A stretch of DNA of 21,756 nucleotides from Fimbriimonadales bacterium (lineage in GTDB: Bacteria; Armatimonadota; Fimbriimonadia; Fimbriimonadales; Fimbriimonadaceae): contig JAPLCS010000240.1 in the NCBI GenBank assembly GCA_026392145.1, forward strand, positions 1 to 21,756. Direction: 5' to 3'. Position numbers and translations under genes: made by a program. Positions 7,774-14,596 of this stretch are shown one piece after another. Under the pieces are notes generated by a model that was given only the letters and a program-made list of their open reading frames with translations, was not told where the DNA came from and searched no databases. The first letter of the stretch is position 1; every line of letters starts with the position of its first letter.

Positions 7774-7876
7774 AAGACCTATGTCGCTTGGGAGAAACGC
7801 TCGTCTTTAAGGATGAGCAAATTGTAAAATTACAATCTGAAGTAGAAACAAGTCAATCAAATTTGCAGCAATTTTG
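7627..7876 (+). repeat. 125-bp imperfect tandem duplication in rny
   Basis: Copy 1 is 7627-7751 and copy 2 is 7752-7876. I count 11 differences in 125 bases, all in the first 75 or so; the last roughly 50 bases are identical. Both copies are preceded and followed by a short CAGA match, which fits a duplication through microhomology. The unit encodes about 42 residues (six heptads) of the coiled coil. The period is not a multiple of three, so the downstream frame is shifted by -1. The differences give seven conservative replacements (K/T, L/V, S/C, S/T, I/L, A/V, R/K). Confidence 0.95.
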
Positions 7877-8984
7877 CAGAGCAACAAAGAGTGAGCTCGC
7901 TCAACTACTTACAGGTGAGGTTCAGAAAGAGTCAGACGAACAACTTCAACTTCAGCTTTCTGCATTTGAAGATGAGTTGCATCAAAGGACATCAGAATTA
8001 CTCGTCACCACAATAGAACGAACCACGGCTGATGTCGTGACCTCTGCAACTACGGCACTTGTGGAAATTCCAAGTGATGATGTTAAAGGAAGAATCATTG
8101 GCCGAGAGGGCAGAAACATTCGTTCATTTGAGCAAATTACCGGTGTCGATTTAATCATTGACGAGTCACCCGAAGTTGTTATGCTTTCTTCGTTTGATCC
8201 CATACGCAGAGAAATTGCAAGGGTTACCCTTATGAACTTAATTGTAGACGGTCGAATCCATCCTGCAAAGATAGAGGAGTGGTACCAAAAAGCTACAACT
8301 GAAGTTGAACGATTGCTTATCGATTCTGCTAAAAAAGCTGTGACCAAAGCTAAGGCTGGGCCTATGTCAAGACCAGTACTAGAGGCACTGGGAAGATTAC
8401 GTTTCAGAACCAGTTACTCTCAAAACGTTCTAGATCACAGCGTTGAAGTTGCAAATATTGGCGCCCTTATTTCAGACGAATTCAACCTGGATACTGCACA
8501 AGTGCGTCGGGCAGCAATGCTTCATGACATTGGAAAAGCACTTGACGACACATGGGATGGTCCTCATGCGATTGCTGGGATGAATTTTCTCAAACAGTTC
8601 ACCGAAACAGAACTTGTCTTAAATGCCGTAGGTGCCCACCATCGTGATATCGTTCCATCTTCGCTGGAAGCACAAGTTGTTATTGTTGCCGATATGCTCT
8701 CTGCTTCTAGGCCAGGAGCAAGGAAAGTGAGCCATGAAGATTATCTGAGAAGGATGAATGCTCTCGAAGAAATTGCCAACTCTCACCCAGGTGTTGAAAA
8801 GAGTTTCGTCATGCAATCTGGGAGGGAAATCCGGGTCATAGTTAAACCCGACATGATGTCAGACCTGGAGGCCAGGCAACTAGCCAAGGAAATTGGCACC
8901 AAAATTTCAGCAAATCGAGAAGTTGCTGGTCAAATCAAAATCACGGTTATTCGGGAATCACGTTTCATCGAACTCATCAAATAA
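7749..8984 (+). CDS. rny: Ribonuclease Y, coiled-coil, KH and HD domains (anchor in another frame)
   Basis: RNase Y is an endoribonuclease that starts mRNA decay, normally tethered to the membrane. This 411-codon frame contains the rest of the coiled coil (about 1-90), a KH RNA-binding domain with GRIIGREGRN (114-123), an HD phosphohydrolase domain with DHSVEVA (229-235) and the metal-binding HD pair in AAMLHDIGKALD (H259, D260), and the conserved C-terminal region ending IKITVIRESRFIELIK. It lacks the membrane helix, which lies in the overlapping frame upstream. The nominal start is TTG at 7749 with no ribosome-binding site, so it is unclear how it is translated: re-initiation, -1 slippage at A runs near 7755-7764, or a sequence that is really unduplicated in other cells. 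Joining both frames gives about 477 residues; removing one repeat gives about 435, shorter than the usual 510-520. Confidence 0.9.
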   Translation: MQKIKTLVKDLCRLGETLVFKDEQIVKLQSEVETSQSNLQQFCRATKSELAQLLTGEVQKESDEQLQLQLSAFEDELHQRTSELLVTTIERTTADVVTSATTALVEIPSDDVKGRIIGREGRNIRSFEQITGVDLIIDESPEVVMLSSFDPIRREIARVTLMNLIVDGRIHPAKIEEWYQKATTEVERLLIDSAKKAVTKAKAGPMSRPVLEALGRLRFRTSYSQNVLDHSVEVANIGALISDEFNLDTAQVRRAAMLHDIGKALDDTWDGPHAIAGMNFLKQFTETELVLNAVGAHHRDIVPSSLEAQVVIVADMLSASRPGARKVSHEDYLRRMNALEEIANSHPGVEKSFVMQSGREIRVIVKPDMMSDLEARQLAKEIGTKISANREVAGQIKITVIRESRFIELIK

Positions 8985-9092
8985 AAACAGACTCAAAGCT
9001 TCAACCGTATTTTGAGCGTATCTACACGCATTCTCAGTTACTTCTTACTCTGAATGTATCGAATTCACCCATAGTTCCCAAGTACAACTATA

Positions 9093-9170
9093 TTGCCCTG
9101 TACGTTGCGGTTTGCTCACCGTTTCGAGGCTCCAATCCCTTGGCCGTGTCTGAGGGGGAGGAGCAGGCAC
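9093..9170 (+). other. Possible structured RNA in the rny-rpsI gap
   Basis: The 254-base non-coding gap between rny and rpsI contains a locally GC-richer block. Its ends can pair (TGCCCTG at 9094-9100 with CAGGCA at 9164-9169, one bulge), and inside are a GCGGT/ACCGT hairpin (loop TTGCTC) and CCAA/TTGG around TCCC. It is followed by the terminator at 9192-9222. A TATATT lies just upstream at 9089-9094, without a -35. I could not match it to 6S, SRP or tmRNA by eye, so this may be only chance pairing. Confidence 0.2.
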
Positions 9171-9191
9171 TTTGTTGATTCTAAAACAAAG

Positions 9192-9222
9192 AAAGCCTCC
9201 TGGGAATTCCAGAAGGCTTTTT
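9192..9222. terminator. Bidirectional terminator between rny and rpsI
   Basis: AAAGCCT (9192-9198) pairs with AGGCTTT (9214-9220), then after one mismatch CTGG pairs with CCAG around a 5-base loop. On the plus strand it ends in TTTTT (9218-9222); on the minus strand it is followed by CTTTCTTTGTTTT. It lies 17 bases past the rpsI stop and therefore closes the long ribosomal operon, and can also stop transcripts arriving from rny. Confidence 0.85.
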
Positions 9223-9238
9223 GGATTGCTGAAAAATC

Positions 9239-9631
9239 TCAGCGCTTTACGAACTGGAATCCACGTCGAGCTTTCTTTCGACCGTATTTCTTCCGTTCCT
9301 TCACTCGTGAGTCACGGGTCATGTAGCCTTGAGCTCTGAGTTCCTTCTTGAACTCTTCATCAACTGTGACTAAAGCGCGCGAAATACCCAATCGAACGGC
9401 TCCAGCCTGCCCGGAGATCCCGCCGCCTTTTGTGGTGCAAACCACGTCATACTTAGCATCCAGACCAAGATGAACTAGTGGGCTCTTAACAAGAATTTCG
9501 AGGACTGGCCTGCCCAAATACGCTCTAAAATCTTTTCCGTTGATTGTAATTTTTCCTTCACCTGGTTTGAGCCAGACTCTGGCGACTGCGCACTTGCGTC
9601 GCCCGGTTCCATAGTTTTGCGATGCTGCCAT
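9239..9631 (-). CDS. rpsI: 30S ribosomal protein S9
   Basis: 130 residues, normal length. Seen: YGTGRRKCAVARVWLKPGEGKITING at the N-terminus, GGGISGQAGAVRLGISRAL in the middle, and the basic C-terminal tail DSRVKERKKYGRKKARRGFQFVKR whose last arginine reaches toward tRNA in the ribosomal P site. The family usually ends in FSKR; here it is FVKR. ATG at 9631 lies 3 bases after the rplM stop, and AAGGAG sits about 12 bases upstream inside the rplM end, so translation is coupled. It is the last gene of the ribosomal operon, followed by the terminator at 9192-9222. Confidence 0.98.
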   Translation of the reverse strand: MAASQNYGTGRRKCAVARVWLKPGEGKITINGKDFRAYLGRPVLEILVKSPLVHLGLDAKYDVVCTTKGGGISGQAGAVRLGISRALVTVDEEFKKELRAQGYMTRDSRVKERKKYGRKKARRGFQFVKR

Positions 9632-9634
9632 GCG

Positions 9635-10081
9635 TTAGTTTTTCTCCTTCTTTATATCGTAAGTAGTTGGATTTTGAGCCTCATGAGGATGTTCAGTTCC
9701 GGAATAAACCTTAACTTTGCTAAAAATCTGCTTGCCGAGTTTGGTTTTAGGACACATTCCCCATACTGCTTTTTCAACGAGCTTAACGGGATCGTTTTCT
9801 AGCATATCGCCACGTGAAACGTTCTTGATCCCACCTGGCCATCCAGAGTGCCAATAGATGAGCTCATCTTTCTTATTTCCCGTGAGAACGGCTTGTGCCG
9901 CATTGATGATGATGACATAGTCACCACAATCTTGGTTATATTCAAATGTGGGTTTGTTCTTCCCACGCAGAAGCTGTGCGACTTGTCCAGCGAGTCGGCC
10001 CACAGGAACGCCTGCAGCGTCCACTACGTACCACTTTCGCTCGATCGAGCCACCCTTGTTGGTGAATGTTCGATTGTTCAT
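9635..10081 (-). CDS. rplM: 50S ribosomal protein L13
   Basis: 148 residues; L13 is an early-assembly protein of the large subunit. Seen: RKWYVVDAAGVPVGRLAGQVAQLLRGKNKPTF at the N-terminus (contiguous in the gene), GDYVIIINAAQAVLTGNKK, HSGWPGGIKN, and the VEKAVWGMCPKTKLGKQIFSKVKVYSGTEHPHEAQNP region, all diagnostic. The ATG at 10081 overlaps the stop of truA in an ATGA arrangement, so the two are translationally coupled. rplM-rpsI is a nearly universal pair; here it is joined to the alpha operon through truA, as in several Firmicute-like gene orders. Confidence 0.98.
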   Translation of the reverse strand: MNNRTFTNKGGSIERKWYVVDAAGVPVGRLAGQVAQLLRGKNKPTFEYNQDCGDYVIIINAAQAVLTGNKKDELIYWHSGWPGGIKNVSRGDMLENDPVKLVEKAVWGMCPKTKLGKQIFSKVKVYSGTEHPHEAQNPTTYDIKKEKN

Positions 10082-10926
10082 ATTCCTATAGTTCCTTCTT
10101 CTAATTCGTTATCTTGATCAAAGCTGATGTGGTTAAGTTCCCGATGGCAGTGTGACATCTGAAAATCCTTATGGAATTTCGGATGCCTTCCGTAATGAAT
10201 CTTCATTAAACAAAGACCCTTTGCCGGAAGTACCACTGGCCACTGGTACTTGAGCCGCTCCTCTGGTTGGAGGAGTCTACTGACCTCTACGACATCTCGG
10301 TGTCCTCGACCTACCTCAAGGATTACTCCCGACATTCTTCGCATCATTCCACGAAGAAAAGCGGTCCCGACAATGTCCACCCACACCTCATCTCGAACTT
10401 GCTTGACACCCACACTGAATAATTTCCTGCGGGTGTTAGTTACCGAGGACTCCAATTCCTCGGTAAAAGCTAGAAAATCGTGATTACCTTGCAGATATCT
10501 TGCCGCTTCTTTCATCAGCTTAATATCTATGGGTTTTCCGTGAAAAAATGCATATGGCTCCCTAAACGGGTCCCTGCTTCCAACCATTATTCGATACCTG
10601 TAATGGCGGTCTATTGCCATAAATCGAGCATTAAAACTGTCACTCACCTGAGATGAATGCAATACTGCCGCATCGTTTGGCAACACTTTGTTAATGGCTT
10701 TTTTCCACTGATCGGGTGGCATTGGATTTTGAGTATCAAAATGACAAACTTGTCCTATTGCATGGGCCCCACTGTCAGTTCGGCTTGCCCCGATAATCTC
10801 GTTTTCCTCGCCCGAAATGCGGCGAACAGCTTCTTTCAATGTACTTTGGACAGTTCTCTGTCCCTTGTTATGAGCCCAACCTCTAAAATCAGTTCCATCG
10901 TAACTGACTATGAGCTTGATGCGCAT
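10078..10926 (-). CDS. truA: tRNA pseudouridine(38-40) synthase TruA
   Basis: Converts uridines 38-40 in the anticodon arm of tRNAs to pseudouridine. 282 residues, slightly longer than the usual 245-270 because of a polar C-terminal tail (after about residue 250, HPKFHKDFQMSHCHRE...). Seen: ISYDGT-type start VSYDGTDFRGWA, GQRTVQSTL, catalytic Asp51 in GASRTDSGAHA, FNARF, HYRYRI, and FLRGMMRRMSGVILEVGRG in the C-terminal half. ATG at 10926 lies 35 bases after rplQ; its stop overlaps the rplM start by 4 bases. Placement within a ribosomal operon ties tRNA modification to ribosome production. Confidence 0.97.
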   Translation of the reverse strand: MRIKLIVSYDGTDFRGWAHNKGQRTVQSTLKEAVRRISGEENEIIGASRTDSGAHAIGQVCHFDTQNPMPPDQWKKAINKVLPNDAAVLHSSQVSDSFNARFMAIDRHYRYRIMVGSRDPFREPYAFFHGKPIDIKLMKEAARYLQGNHDFLAFTEELESSVTNTRRKLFSVGVKQVRDEVWVDIVGTAFLRGMMRRMSGVILEVGRGHRDVVEVSRLLQPEERLKYQWPVVLPAKGLCLMKIHYGRHPKFHKDFQMSHCHRELNHISFDQDNELEEGTIGI

Positions 10927-10961
10927 CTCAAAATATTCCGCTAGGTTCTAGCGGAAAATGG

Positions 10962-11411
10962 TTAGACAAGTTCAAGAACAGCAGTTTGCGCAGCATCACC
11001 TCGGCGGTTACCAGTCTTCGTGAGACGTGTGTATCCACCAGGTCGTTCTGTATATCGCGGACCGATGTTATCGAACAAGTGTTTGACGAGGTCTTCTCCG
11101 GAAAGCTTGTTTTGTTGTGCCTTAATTTGTGTCTTCTCCAGTTCGGTCTTTCCAGCCAAAACTTTTGGATTTACCAAATTACTACTGCTATGGCCGACAA
11201 GAATCTTGCGAGCTCTCCGTCGTGCTTCAATACCATCTTCAAGTTTGGTAACAGTAATGAGCTTTTCAGCCATTCTTTGAACTTCCTTAGCGCGACCAAA
11301 AGTTGTTCGAAGGTAGCCGTGCCGAATGAACTGCCGGGTCAAATTTGTGAGAAGGTGCAACCGTTGATCGGTTGGAAGGCCAAGTTTTCTGTGGTCTACT
11401 TTGTGTCTCAT
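10962..11411 (-). CDS. rplQ: 50S ribosomal protein L17 with an internal insertion
   Basis: 149 residues. L17 lies near the polypeptide exit tunnel. Seen: MRHKVDHRKLGLPTDQRLHLL at the start (family: MRH....KLgR...HR.aLlrNL), FGRAKEVQRMAEKLIT, and the C-terminal PRYTERPGGYTRLTKTGNRRGDAAQTAVLELV block. Between about residues 73 and 105 is a polar, lysine/glutamine-rich stretch (SSSNLVNPKVLAGK..., KTQIKAQQNKLSG) that most L17 proteins of 115-130 residues lack. ATG at 11411 lies 9 bases after the rpoA stop. The order rpoA-rplQ is the universal one. Confidence 0.97.
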   Translation of the reverse strand: MRHKVDHRKLGLPTDQRLHLLTNLTRQFIRHGYLRTTFGRAKEVQRMAEKLITVTKLEDGIEARRRARKILVGHSSSNLVNPKVLAGKTELEKTQIKAQQNKLSGEDLVKHLFDNIGPRYTERPGGYTRLTKTGNRRGDAAQTAVLELV

Positions 11412-11420
11412 GGTTATTCC

Positions 11421-12410
11421 TTAGAAATCGTCTTCGTCATCGTCAAGAAGGTCAATGGATCTATAACCACCCTTTGACGGCTTCATTTCAAGTCCATGTT
11501 CTGCGAGCTTGTCACGTACTTCAAGCAGTGATTTCTTTCCGAAGCCTCGAATTGCGGTCAAATCTGCCTCAGTCACTAGAGCCAAAGCCCTCAAGTTGAG
11601 AATGCCAGCTCGTCGAAGACAATTGAAGGTTCGTTGTGAGAAGTCAAGCTCTTCAATCTTGATATCCGGAACGTTCTTCAAGATTTCATCGGTGCTTTGC
11701 TCCTCGGTTCCAATTTCAACAGTGAACCCAGCAGCTCCAACTTCTGTAATAAGGCGCAAGTGAGCAATCATGATTTGAGCAGATTGCGACAGAGCATCAT
11801 TGGGCGCAATTGTCCCATTAGTCTCAATTTCAATTACAAGACGTTCGTAGTCTGTTCGAGTTCCAACACGAGTTGCCTCAACAACATAGTTAGTCTTTCG
11901 AATTGGAGTGTATTGAGCTCCGACAGGCAGAAGACCAATGACTCCACGATACCGATCTTGCTTGTCTGGCATGGTATAACCCACACCCCAATTCACAAAG
12001 AGTTCCATGTTCAAGTGAGCCTTTGCATCACTAAGTGTTGCAATGTAGGCTTCAGGATTGACGATTTCGATGTTCTCGGGACAAATAATGTCTGCACCTG
12101 TCACCCTACCGGGGCCAGTTGCTTCGATTCTAAGCACAACCTCATCAATTGGCTCTTCTCCAAGAACCTTTACAGCAATTGATTTTAGGTTGAGAATTAG
12201 TTGCGTCGTGTCTTCCTTGACGCCCGGAATCGGAGCGAATTCATGAAAAACCTTGTCAATTCGGATTGCAGAGATGGCTGCACCTTGAATCGAGCTGAGG
12301 AGAATTCGCCGAAGGGTATTACCAAGGGTCTGGCCATAGCCGCGCTCAAGCGGCTCGAGGACAAACTTACCGTAATCGTTGGTGAGTTGGAGGCTAGAAA
12401 TTGCAGGCAT
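11421..12410 (-). CDS. rpoA: DNA-directed RNA polymerase subunit alpha
   Basis: 329 residues, normal length. The N-terminal domain (about 1-230) dimerises and nucleates polymerase assembly: FVLEPLERGYGQTLGNTLRRILLSS at the start, with the conserved GYG.TLGN.LRR.LL pattern, then PGVKEDTTQLILNLK, and TPIRKTNYVVEATRVGTRTDYERL. A linker leads to the C-terminal domain (about 250-315) with the helix-hairpin-helix DFSQRTFNCLRRAGI...IRGFGKKSLLEVRDKL that binds UP elements and activators. The tail is acidic (LLDDDEDDF). It lies 13 bases after rpsK with no rpsD in between, which departs from the common rpsK-rpsD-rpoA order. Confidence 0.98.
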   Translation of the reverse strand: MPAISSLQLTNDYGKFVLEPLERGYGQTLGNTLRRILLSSIQGAAISAIRIDKVFHEFAPIPGVKEDTTQLILNLKSIAVKVLGEEPIDEVVLRIEATGPGRVTGADIICPENIEIVNPEAYIATLSDAKAHLNMELFVNWGVGYTMPDKQDRYRGVIGLLPVGAQYTPIRKTNYVVEATRVGTRTDYERLVIEIETNGTIAPNDALSQSAQIMIAHLRLITEVGAAGFTVEIGTEEQSTDEILKNVPDIKIEELDFSQRTFNCLRRAGILNLRALALVTEADLTAIRGFGKKSLLEVRDKLAEHGLEMKPSKGGYRSIDLLDDDEDDF

Positions 12411-12423
12411 GTTCTTTTTTGGT

Positions 12424-12816
12424 TTAGACTCGTCGTCGCTTTGGAGGTCGGCAACCGTTGTGAGGAAGAGGAGTGACGTCTACTACATGAGTAATGTCAA
12501 GTCCGGACGCAGCAAGAGCACGCATCGCGGTTTCTCGACCCGACCCAGGACCACAAACTTGGATGTGAATTTGCTTTAAACCATGCTCTTGAGCCAATCG
12601 AGAGGCTTTGTCTGCCGCCACTTGAGCAGCAAATGGGGTGCCCTTCCGACTTCCCTTATAATTCACGTTGCCAGCACTTGCCCAGCTAATCGTGTTCCCG
12701 TTTGCGTCGGTAATTGTAACAATTGTGTTGTTGAATGAAGCATGAATGTGAGCCACACCAATAGCGATGTTTTTCTTCTCTTTCTGCTTTCCTCTTGTCG
12801 TATTCTTGCGTGCCAT
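12424..12816 (-). CDS. rpsK: 30S ribosomal protein S11
   Basis: 130 residues, normal. S11 forms part of the 30S platform. Seen: [42 protein letters not shown], the signature [20 protein letters not shown], and the basic C-terminus [19 protein letters not shown] at 12816 follows a 49-base gap after rpsM that contains the stem-loop at 12838-12858; an AGG lies about 12 bases upstream, a weak ribosome-binding site. Confidence 0.98.
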   Translation of the reverse strand: MARKNTTRGKQKEKKNIAIGVAHIHASFNNTIVTITDANGNTISWASAGNVNYKGSRKGTPFAAQVAADKASRLAQEHGLKQIHIQVCGPGSGRETAMRALAASGLDITHVVDVTPLPHNGCRPPKRRRV

Positions 12817-12837
12817 ATTAAATTTGCCTGCGGTAGA

Positions 12838-12858
12838 CGCCCTTCAACCCGAAGGGCG
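12838..12858 (-). other. Stem-loop in the rpsM-rpsK gap
   Basis: CGCCCTTC (12838-12845) and GAAGGGCG (12851-12858) form a perfect 8-bp stem with a 5-base loop (GGGTT on the transcribed strand). No T run follows, so it is not a terminator; a processing or stability element, or an r-protein binding site, is possible. It lies 21 bases upstream of the rpsK start. Confidence 0.5.
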
Positions 12859-12865
12859 ATCAAAG

Positions 12866-13243
12866 TTACTTCTTCGCCTTCTTCTTTCCTGCAACAGTCT
12901 TCGCCTTACCCTTCCGAGTTCGGGCGTTGCTTCGTGTTCGCTGGCCTCTTGTGGGGAGACCCCGTGAGTGGCGGATGCCTCTGAAGCAGCGAATTTCCAT
13001 CAGGCGACGAATATTGGTTTGAACTTCTCTTCGAAGATCACCTTCAATCTGATAGTCGGCATCCAAGATTTCTCGAAGCCTTTGAACTTCGTTTTCATCA
13101 AGGTCTTTAATCTTCTTTCGAGGATCGATTTTTGCCTTTTCGAGAAGTTCCAGTACGTTGTGCTTTCCAATTCCGTAAAGAACTGGAAGAGCGTACTGCG
13201 CCATTTTCTCGCGCGGAAGGTCAATACCTGCAATACGTGCCAT
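12866..13243 (-). CDS. rpsM: 30S ribosomal protein S13
   Basis: 125 residues, normal. S13 sits in the head of the small subunit and touches S19, the P-site tRNA and a 50S bridge. Seen: [31 protein letters not shown], the [44 protein letters not shown] segment (contiguous, with the family signature), and a lysine-rich tail ([15 protein letters not shown]). ATG at 13243 lies 20 bases after the rpmJ stop. It heads the classical rpsM-rpsK-(rpsD)-rpoA-rplQ order, here with rpsD missing. Confidence 0.98.
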   Translation of the reverse strand: MARIAGIDLPREKMAQYALPVLYGIGKHNVLELLEKAKIDPRKKIKDLDENEVQRLREILDADYQIEGDLRREVQTNIRRLMEIRCFRGIRHSRGLPTRGQRTRSNARTRKGKAKTVAGKKKAKK

Positions 13244-13263
13244 AAGTTATAATTCTCGTTTCT

Positions 13264-13377
13264 TTAGCCTTGTCGTTGCTTATGCTTGGGGACGGAGCAA
13301 ATCACCCGCACAACTCCGTTGCGCTTGATGATCTTGCATTTATCGCAGATCTTTTTTACACTTGCTCGAACTTTCAT
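13264..13377 (-). CDS. rpmJ: 50S ribosomal protein L36, zinc-ribbon form
   Basis: A 37-residue protein, first gene of the ribosomal operon. The translation begins [20 protein letters not shown] and ends [14 protein letters not shown], which matches L36 along its whole length. The CDKC pair plus the later Cys and His form the zinc ribbon, so this is the C+ (zinc-binding) paralogue. ATG at 13377 has AGGA about 9 bases upstream. The usual upstream neighbours infA, map, adk and secY are absent; upstream instead are a 189-base leader and the polyprenyl synthase gene. Confidence 0.97.
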   Translation of the reverse strand: MKVRASVKKICDKCKIIKRNGVVRVICSVPKHKQRQG

Positions 13378-13415
13378 GATCTGATTTCCTGATTCTGTCC
13401 GTCTATATATTCATA

Positions 13416-13433
13416 GAGTCTTGTGAAAGACTC
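13416..13433 (-). promoter_or_regulatory. Stem-loop in the leader of the rpmJ operon
   Basis: GAGTCTT (13416-13422) pairs perfectly with AAGACTC (13427-13433) around a 4-base loop, about 40 bases upstream of the rpmJ start. A second short hairpin, GGCG/CGCC with loop TAA, is at 13467-13477. Leaders of ribosomal operons often carry such elements for autogenous control, but no known r-protein motif was recognised. Confidence 0.4.
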
Positions 13434-13493
13434 ATTTCAACCTAGAAGGACTGAAACGAAAGCATAGGCGTAACGCCGCTGACGCAATCTAGA

Positions 13494-13523
13494 ATGATAC
13501 TCAGCTCATGCCGCGATTTGCAA
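13494..13523 (-). promoter_or_regulatory. Candidate promoter of the rpmJ-rpsI operon
   Basis: On the minus strand TTGCAA (13523-13518) is followed after 18 bases by TATCAT (13499-13494), giving a predicted start near 13487 and a leader of about 110 bases containing the two stem-loops. Both hexamers are imperfect, so this is a moderate prediction; a TTGAAA near 13440 is a weaker alternative. Confidence 0.4.
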
Positions 13524-13566
13524 GGGGACTGTCGCAATTTCTTGCATTCTCCTCCAACTTGCGTTC

Positions 13567-14580
13567 TCATCCTTGCCTAGCCAGTACGTATTCTGCAACT
13601 GCATCCAACATATCTTTCGATAAACTAGGTTCCAAAGGACAAAGCGACTCATGGGCTTTCCCGATATGCTCACTCGCTAATCTTTCACATTCAGCAAAGG
13701 CACCACGAGTCGCCATCCAGTCACAAAGCATTCGTACTTCATCCTCACTGACTGCTCCTCCAAATCGTTTTTTAGCAATTTGACTTTCTGCGTCACTTAA
13801 CTTGCCTCGGAGAAAAATAAGCGGCAGAGTCGCTTGCCCATCTCTAAAATCTGTTGCAACAGGTTTTCCAGTCTTAGCTTTGTCTCCTCGGTAGTCGAGC
13901 AAGTCATCTGCAATCTGAAAAGCCATTCCGGTATGATGCCCAAAATCAGCCAGAGCTTTTCTCTGAATTTTACTAGCACCAGCAGCAATTGCACCAATTT
14001 CACAGCAACAACGAATAAACGAAGCCGTCTTCATCCTTAAGATTTCGAGATGATGGTCGTAATCAAGGTCAAACTCACCTCGTGCCTCTAACTCAAAAAC
14101 TTCACCCTCTGCAATTTCACAAACCGCTTCACTCACTGTGGTGATAACATCCAGGTCTCCATCACTTGCGAGAAGCAACATTGCCTTCGCGAGAAAGACG
14201 TCTCCTGACATTATCGCTGCTTCATTTCCAAACTTTTGGGACGCTGTTGGCTTGCCGCGTCTCGTTGGGGCAGCATCCAGAACATCATCATGCACAAGTG
14301 TTGCCATGTGAATGATTTCCATACATGCACCGAGTTTTCTTAGTCGTTGTTCGTCAACGTCTGGATTCACAGCTTTCCCAGCCAGCATCACAAAAGCAGG
14401 TCTAAGTCTCTTTCCACCTGCACTTAGAGTGTGCGCCGCCACTTCTCGAATAATCGCAACTTGAGAATCGGTGCTCTTTCGAATCTCATTCTCAATCTCA
14501 GCGACTTCATCTGAAACCCTTGCCAACAGTTCGTTCCGCAAAGATTCGTCAGTCAGTATGGATAGTGCAGTTGTAGTCAT
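13567..14580 (-). CDS. Polyprenyl diphosphate synthase (probable menaquinone side chain)
   Basis: Condenses isopentenyl diphosphate units onto an allylic primer to make the long prenyl tail of quinones. Domains: SAGGKRLRPAFVMLAG, first aspartate-rich motif LVHDDVLDAAPTRRGKPT, GDVFLAKAMLL, and second aspartate-rich motif FQIADDLLDYRGD followed by KTGKPVATDFRDGQATLPL. I chose ATG at 14580 (MTTTALSILTDES), which has AAGGA 4 bases upstream and lies 16 bases after the menG stop; the frame extends up to 14682 but that extra part overlaps menG. Chain length cannot be read from the sequence with certainty. Pairing with menG mirrors the Bacillus menG-hepT order, so a heptaprenyl-type product is likely. 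Confidence 0.92.
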   Translation of the reverse strand: MTTTALSILTDESLRNELLARVSDEVAEIENEIRKSTDSQVAIIREVAAHTLSAGGKRLRPAFVMLAGKAVNPDVDEQRLRKLGACMEIIHMATLVHDDVLDAAPTRRGKPTASQKFGNEAAIMSGDVFLAKAMLLLASDGDLDVITTVSEAVCEIAEGEVFELEARGEFDLDYDHHLEILRMKTASFIRCCCEIGAIAAGASKIQRKALADFGHHTGMAFQIADDLLDYRGDKAKTGKPVATDFRDGQATLPLIFLRGKLSDAESQIAKKRFGGAVSEDEVRMLCDWMATRGAFAECERLASEHIGKAHESLCPLEPSLSKDMLDAVAEYVLARQG

Positions 14581-14596
14581 AGATTCCTTGTTGCTT

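Noticed and set aside
9093-9326. An open frame of 77 codons on the plus strand across the rny-rpsI gap.
   Set aside because: It runs into rpsI on the opposite strand, crosses the terminator, and has no recognisable composition or ribosome-binding site.
13506-13547. A 13-codon frame on the minus strand (MQEIATVPLQIAA) with GGAGG upstream, ahead of the rpmJ operon.
   Set aside because: The GGAGG-ATG spacing of 3 bases is too short for good initiation, and the frame overlaps the predicted -35 box, so it would not be on the transcript.
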